From the NCBI GenBank assembly GCA_009774585.1, contig VSOA01000135.1:1-9792 (forward strand): a stretch of DNA of 9,792 nucleotides, read 5' to 3'. Of this stretch, positions 7,290-9,792 are shown piece after piece (positions within the stretch are counted from its first letter, which is position 1; the number at the start of each line of letters is the position of its first letter). Source of the DNA: Lachnospiraceae bacterium. GTDB taxonomy: Bacteria > Bacillota > Clostridia > Lachnospirales > Lachnospiraceae. The notes below the pieces were generated by a model that worked only from the letters and a program-made list of their open reading frames with translations, searched no databases and was not told the origin of the DNA. The translations under genes were made by a program, and so were the position numbers.

Positions 7290-7311
7290 TCTTATGATAT
7301 ATATCGTAAGA
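7290..7311. promoter_or_regulatory. 22-bp palindrome, candidate operator in the divergent intergenic region
   Basis: The arms TCTTA and TAAGA flank a perfect 10-base palindrome GATATATATC (7296-7305 region), with only one mismatched base pair (T/G) between arm and core. Such a long symmetric AT-rich site between divergent genes is typical of a dimeric regulator's operator. It lies about 65 bases upstream of the DUF6033-like start and about 62 bases upstream of the Rrf2 gene's -35. The core could also supply a weak -10 for the minus-strand gene, as I find no better one. The bound protein is unknown. Confidence 0.45.
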
Positions 7312-7348
7312 GTTATCTCTTTTCTTAACAGGGCGGAATTATAATTTC

Positions 7349-7376
7349 CAATTAATTGATACGCCGCATTAATTGA
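7349..7376. repeat. Direct repeat ATTAATTGA overlapping the Rrf2 promoter
   Basis: ATTAATTGA occurs at 7351-7359 and again at 7368-7376, a 17-base pitch. The first copy is part of the perfect palindrome CAATTAATTG (7349-7358), and the second runs into the -35 TTGACA. A repressor bound here would cover the -35, so autoregulation by the Rrf2 protein is a reasonable guess but not shown. Confidence 0.4.
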
Positions 7377-7401
7377 CAAAATAGTAGAACAGTAGTATAA
7401 A
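7373..7401 (+). promoter_or_regulatory. Predicted sigma-A promoter of the Rrf2/kinase operon
   Basis: TTGACA (7373-7378, perfect -35) and TATAAA (7396-7401) are 17 bases apart, and the region upstream is AT-rich. This is the closest match to consensus in the window. The predicted start near 7408 gives a leader of about 67 bases to the ATG at 7475 and rules out efficient use of the in-frame ATG at 7412. Confidence 0.72.
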
Positions 7402-7474
7402 CAATCATAGAATGTCTAGTGATTCCATAGGAAAAGATAAGCGTAGGACTGAGGGAGAGGCAAGGCGGCAAATT

Positions 7475-7909
7475 ATGAAGATTTCAACAAAAGGAAGATA
7501 TGCACTCAGGCTGATGCTGGATCTGGCATTGAATAATACCGGGGAACCGGTACGGATTAAGGATATTGCTGCGCGGCAGGAAATATCAGATAAATATCTG
7601 GAACAGATTATTTCTGTTTTGAACAAGGCCGGTTACGTGAAAAGCATTCGTGGGCCACAAGGGGGATACCGATTGGCTAAAGAGCCGGAGAAGTATACGG
7701 TTGGCATGATTTTAAGGCTGACGGAAGGGTCGCTTGCACCGGTTTCATGTTTGGAAGATGAACAGAATTTGTGTGAGAGAAGCATGAACTGTGCAACTTT
7801 GCGTTTGTGGCAGATGCTTAATACGGCGATCAGTGATGTGGTGGACAGAGTGACACTTTCGGATTTGGCGGAGTGGCAGAATGAGATATCGGATAATTAT
7901 GTAATATAA
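7475..7909 (+). CDS. Rrf2 family transcriptional regulator, putative Fe-S sensor
   Basis: A 144-residue Rrf2-family protein, the normal length. The start MKISTKGRYALRLMLDLA is the canonical family N-terminus, and AGGCGG at 7463-7468 is 6 bases upstream; an earlier in-frame ATG at 7412 would add 21 atypical residues and sits almost on the predicted transcription start. The winged helix-turn-helix spans about 1-75 (recognition region ISDKYLEQIISVLNKAGYV, wing IRGPQGGYRLAK). Three cysteines at 92, 100 and 106 form C-x7-C-x5-C, the arrangement common in clostridial Rrf2 proteins and near the IscR/NsrR cluster-binding pattern, so an iron-sulfur cluster that senses oxygen, nitric oxide or iron state is plausible. 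Members such as IscR, NsrR and CymR control Fe-S assembly, nitrosative stress or cysteine metabolism; none of those genes is next to it here. Instead a hybrid kinase follows after 30 bases, probably in the same transcript. Direct repeats at its promoter suggest autoregulation. Confidence 0.9.
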   Translation: MKISTKGRYALRLMLDLALNNTGEPVRIKDIAARQEISDKYLEQIISVLNKAGYVKSIRGPQGGYRLAKEPEKYTVGMILRLTEGSLAPVSCLEDEQNLCERSMNCATLRLWQMLNTAISDVVDRVTLSDLAEWQNEISDNYVI

Positions 7910-7939
7910 CTGTCGTGAGCTCAGTAGTGAGGAATAATT

Positions 7940-9751
7940 ATGGCCGGATTGGCGAAGCTGTGGAATCGTGTGAAGAATTTTAAACTGAATATTATGAACT
8001 ACGATGTTTTTTTGCAGATTTGTGCGGCATTACTCGTATTTGTGCATTTGACTTTGATGATCGCGCTCGGTGTTGAAGGAGCGACTTTTTTGAGCCGTCT
8101 GAATATTCTGAGCATATTGATTTATGTAGTGGCTTTTTATTATGCCGGTAAAAACCGGATCAGGCTGGTGTATTATATATTCATTGCAGAAATACTTATA
8201 TATTCGGCGTTATCAGTATACATACTAGGTGACAGCACAGAGTTTGGGCTTTACTGCCTTGCTATTATGCCGTTTACGTTTCTGACAAGTTACATTCTCG
8301 GATGCCAAAATCAAGGTGAAAAAGTTTTTCATCCGTTGATAAATTTCTGTGTGATTTGTTTCTTCTATTTTTTGGAATGGGGAATGGGACGTTTCTGCGA
8401 ACCGCTATATGTGATTGAAAATGTTTCTATCGCTAACTTTCTTCGCATTCTTAATATGCTGATTAATATTCTGTGCATTTTGTTCGGAAGCAGCGTGCTT
8501 ACCATGGTGGCGGTGGAGAACACGATGACGATCAAGCGTAATATGGAAGAGATGGAGCGGCTGATGCATCAGGCGGAAGCGTCAAACGAGGCAAAGAGTG
8601 CTTTTCTTGCCAATATGTCGCATGAGATCAGAACGCCGATGAATGCAATTTGCGGTATGACGGATATGCTTTTGGATGAGAATCTGACCAGACAGGGCAA
8701 AGAATATGCTGAGACGATTAAGACGTCCGGAGAAGGACTGCTCAGTATCATCAACGATATTCTTGATTTTTCAAAAATTGAGTCGGGCAAAATGCCTATT
8801 ATACCTGAAGAATACTATTTTGCATCCATGATTCATGATATTATAAGTATGATGGAAATCCGGGTCAAAGGTAAACCGGTGGAACTGGTCGCGAAGGTGT
8901 CGGATAGTGTACCGCGCAAGCTGTACGGAGATATCGGCAGGGTGAAGCAGATTATCATCAATATCATGGGCAATGCGATGAAGTTCACGCACGAGGGTAT
9001 GATTACGCTTACCGCGTCATGGCAGCGGCAGGAAGAAGATACCGGACGGCTATTGATCAGTGTTGCCGATACAGGTATCGGAATCAGACAAGAGGATATA
9101 CCGAAGCTGTTCCATTCTTTTGAGCAGGTAGATATGCGAAAGAACCGGGGTGTAGAGGGAACCGGATTAGGTCTGTCCATTTCTAAGCTTCTGGTGGAAA
9201 ATATGGGCGGCAGCATTGAGGTACAGAGTGAGTATGGAAAAGGCAGTGTATTTTCTTTTTATATTGTGCAGAAAGTGATCGATGCATCGCCATGTGAATA
9301 CAGCAAGAATAAGAAGGTGGTGGAGAGAAAGCAATTTGTCATTGATTTTAAAGCGCCGCGGGCGAAGGTGCTTGTTGTGGATGACAATAAAGTAAATCTT
9401 CGCGTGGCGACAGGTCTCCTGAAAAAATTCGGTATTGTACCGGATCTGGTGGATAACGGACAGGACAGCGTAGATATGATACGCAGGCAGATACAGTACG
9501 ATCTGGTATTCATGGATCATATGATGCCTGAACTTGACGGTATTGAGGCAACCAAGCTGATTCGTGCAATGGGGACTCCATATACCGATAATTTGCCGAT
9601 TGTAGCGTTGTCAGCAAATGCGGTTAAAGGAATGGAAGCCGAGTTTCTGGTAGGCGGTATGGATGACTTCCTGCCTAAACCGATTGATTTGGGGATGCTG
9701 GGAGAAATACTTCAAAAGTGGCTGCCGAAGGAGTTGATTGAGGAGACGTAA
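7940..9751 (+). CDS. Hybrid sensor histidine kinase with six-helix membrane sensor
   Basis: A 603-residue kinase. The N-terminal 195 residues contain about six hydrophobic helices (near 22-43, 53-70, 75-95, 103-121, 132-148 and 168-192) with short loops and no large outside domain, so it probably senses something within or at the membrane. A coiled linker (200-218) leads to HisKA with H228 in NMSHEIRTP, then HATPase with N box around 341-345, DTGIGI (377-382) and GTGLGL (407-412). The C-terminal receiver (about 475-595) has D481/D482, phospho-acceptor D526 and K580; the usual threonine is S558, an accepted change. There is no HPt domain, unlike the kinase at 2982. The catalytic and receiver parts of the two kinases are clearly related (shared NMSHEIRTP, NDILDFSKIESGKM and LDHMMP/MDHMMP). 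GAGGA at 7929-7933 is 6 bases from the ATG. It follows the Rrf2 gene by 30 bases and its stop overlaps the next gene's start. The signal is unknown. Confidence 0.92.
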   Translation: MAGLAKLWNRVKNFKLNIMNYDVFLQICAALLVFVHLTLMIALGVEGATFLSRLNILSILIYVVAFYYAGKNRIRLVYYIFIAEILIYSALSVYILGDSTEFGLYCLAIMPFTFLTSYILGCQNQGEKVFHPLINFCVICFFYFLEWGMGRFCEPLYVIENVSIANFLRILNMLINILCILFGSSVLTMVAVENTMTIKRNMEEMERLMHQAEASNEAKSAFLANMSHEIRTPMNAICGMTDMLLDENLTRQGKEYAETIKTSGEGLLSIINDILDFSKIESGKMPIIPEEYYFASMIHDIISMMEIRVKGKPVELVAKVSDSVPRKLYGDIGRVKQIIINIMGNAMKFTHEGMITLTASWQRQEEDTGRLLISVADTGIGIRQEDIPKLFHSFEQVDMRKNRGVEGTGLGLSISKLLVENMGGSIEVQSEYGKGSVFSFYIVQKVIDASPCEYSKNKKVVERKQFVIDFKAPRAKVLVVDDNKVNLRVATGLLKKFGIVPDLVDNGQDSVDMIRRQIQYDLVFMDHMMPELDGIEATKLIRAMGTPYTDNLPIVALSANAVKGMEAEFLVGGMDDFLPKPIDLGMLGEILQKWLPKELIEET

Positions 9752-9792
9752 TGGTCATAATAAAGAGAAACATGAAAGTAAAATGTTATAAG
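9751..9792 (+). CDS. Start of a further gene, cut by the window edge
   Basis: The kinase stop and a new ATG share one base (TAATG, ATG at 9751), and AGGAG at 9741-9745 is 5 bases upstream, a well-placed ribosome binding site. The frame is open for 14 codons to the edge (MVIIKRNMKVKCYK). This arrangement is typical of translationally coupled genes, so the Rrf2/kinase operon probably continues. The fragment is too short to name a product; an in-frame ATG at codon 8 is an alternative start without such a site. Confidence 0.5.
   Translation, partial: MVIIKRNMKVKCYK

Noticed and set aside
7412..7474. Longer start for the Rrf2 gene (ATG at 7412)
   Set aside because: It lies about 4 bases after the predicted transcription start, lacks a ribosome binding site, and adds 21 residues before the canonical MKISTKGRYAL start.

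Overview
The window looks like chromosome from an anaerobic Gram-positive bacterium of the class Clostridia, most probably a Lachnospiraceae member. Three things suggest this: strong GGAGG-type ribosome binding sites with consensus sigma-A promoters, a clostridial-style Rrf2 regulator with three cysteines, and a small protein resembling a family (DUF6033) that I remember from Lachnospiraceae. This placement is by family resemblance only; no rRNA or other taxonomic marker is present. The window holds no tRNA, rRNA, CRISPR array, insertion sequence or phage gene that I can see.

Layout. (1) The left edge is the C-terminal part of a MATE-family multidrug/cation antiporter (2-769, +). (2) An extended -10 promoter overlapping its stop codon drives a tight three-gene block: two tandem BMP/PnrA-type substrate-binding proteins (802-1902 and 1892-3001) and a large hybrid histidine kinase with receiver and HPt domains (2982-5564). 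Each gene overlaps the next by 11 to 20 bases. (3) A second extended -10 promoter, inside the end of the kinase gene, leads into a response regulator made of two receiver domains and no output domain (5667-6437). (4) A bidirectional terminator (about 6465-6492) separates this from a convergent gene for a charged, soluble DUF6033-like protein (6497-7225, -). (5) A divergent intergenic region (7226-7474) with a near-perfect 22-bp palindrome, a 9-bp direct repeat and a consensus TTGACA-N17-TATAAA promoter precedes an Rrf2-type regulator (7475-7909). This is followed by a second hybrid histidine kinase with a six-helix membrane sensor (7940-9751) and the first 14 codons of a further gene that overlaps the kinase stop codon (9751-end).

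How the parts may work together. The most striking unit is BMP-BMP-hybrid kinase. BMP proteins usually deliver nucleosides to an ABC importer, but no permease or ATPase gene is present here, both BMP proteins carry a plain N-terminal membrane anchor instead of a lipobox, and their genes are translationally overlapped with a membrane sensor kinase. The simplest reading is a periplasm-like (extracytoplasmic) ligand-sensing complex: the BMP proteins bind a small molecule, probably nucleoside-like, and control the kinase. Phosphate would then pass H323 -> D624 -> H793 (HPt) -> D178 of the output-less response regulator. The second kinase has no HPt of its own and may share that HPt or use the gene beyond the window edge.
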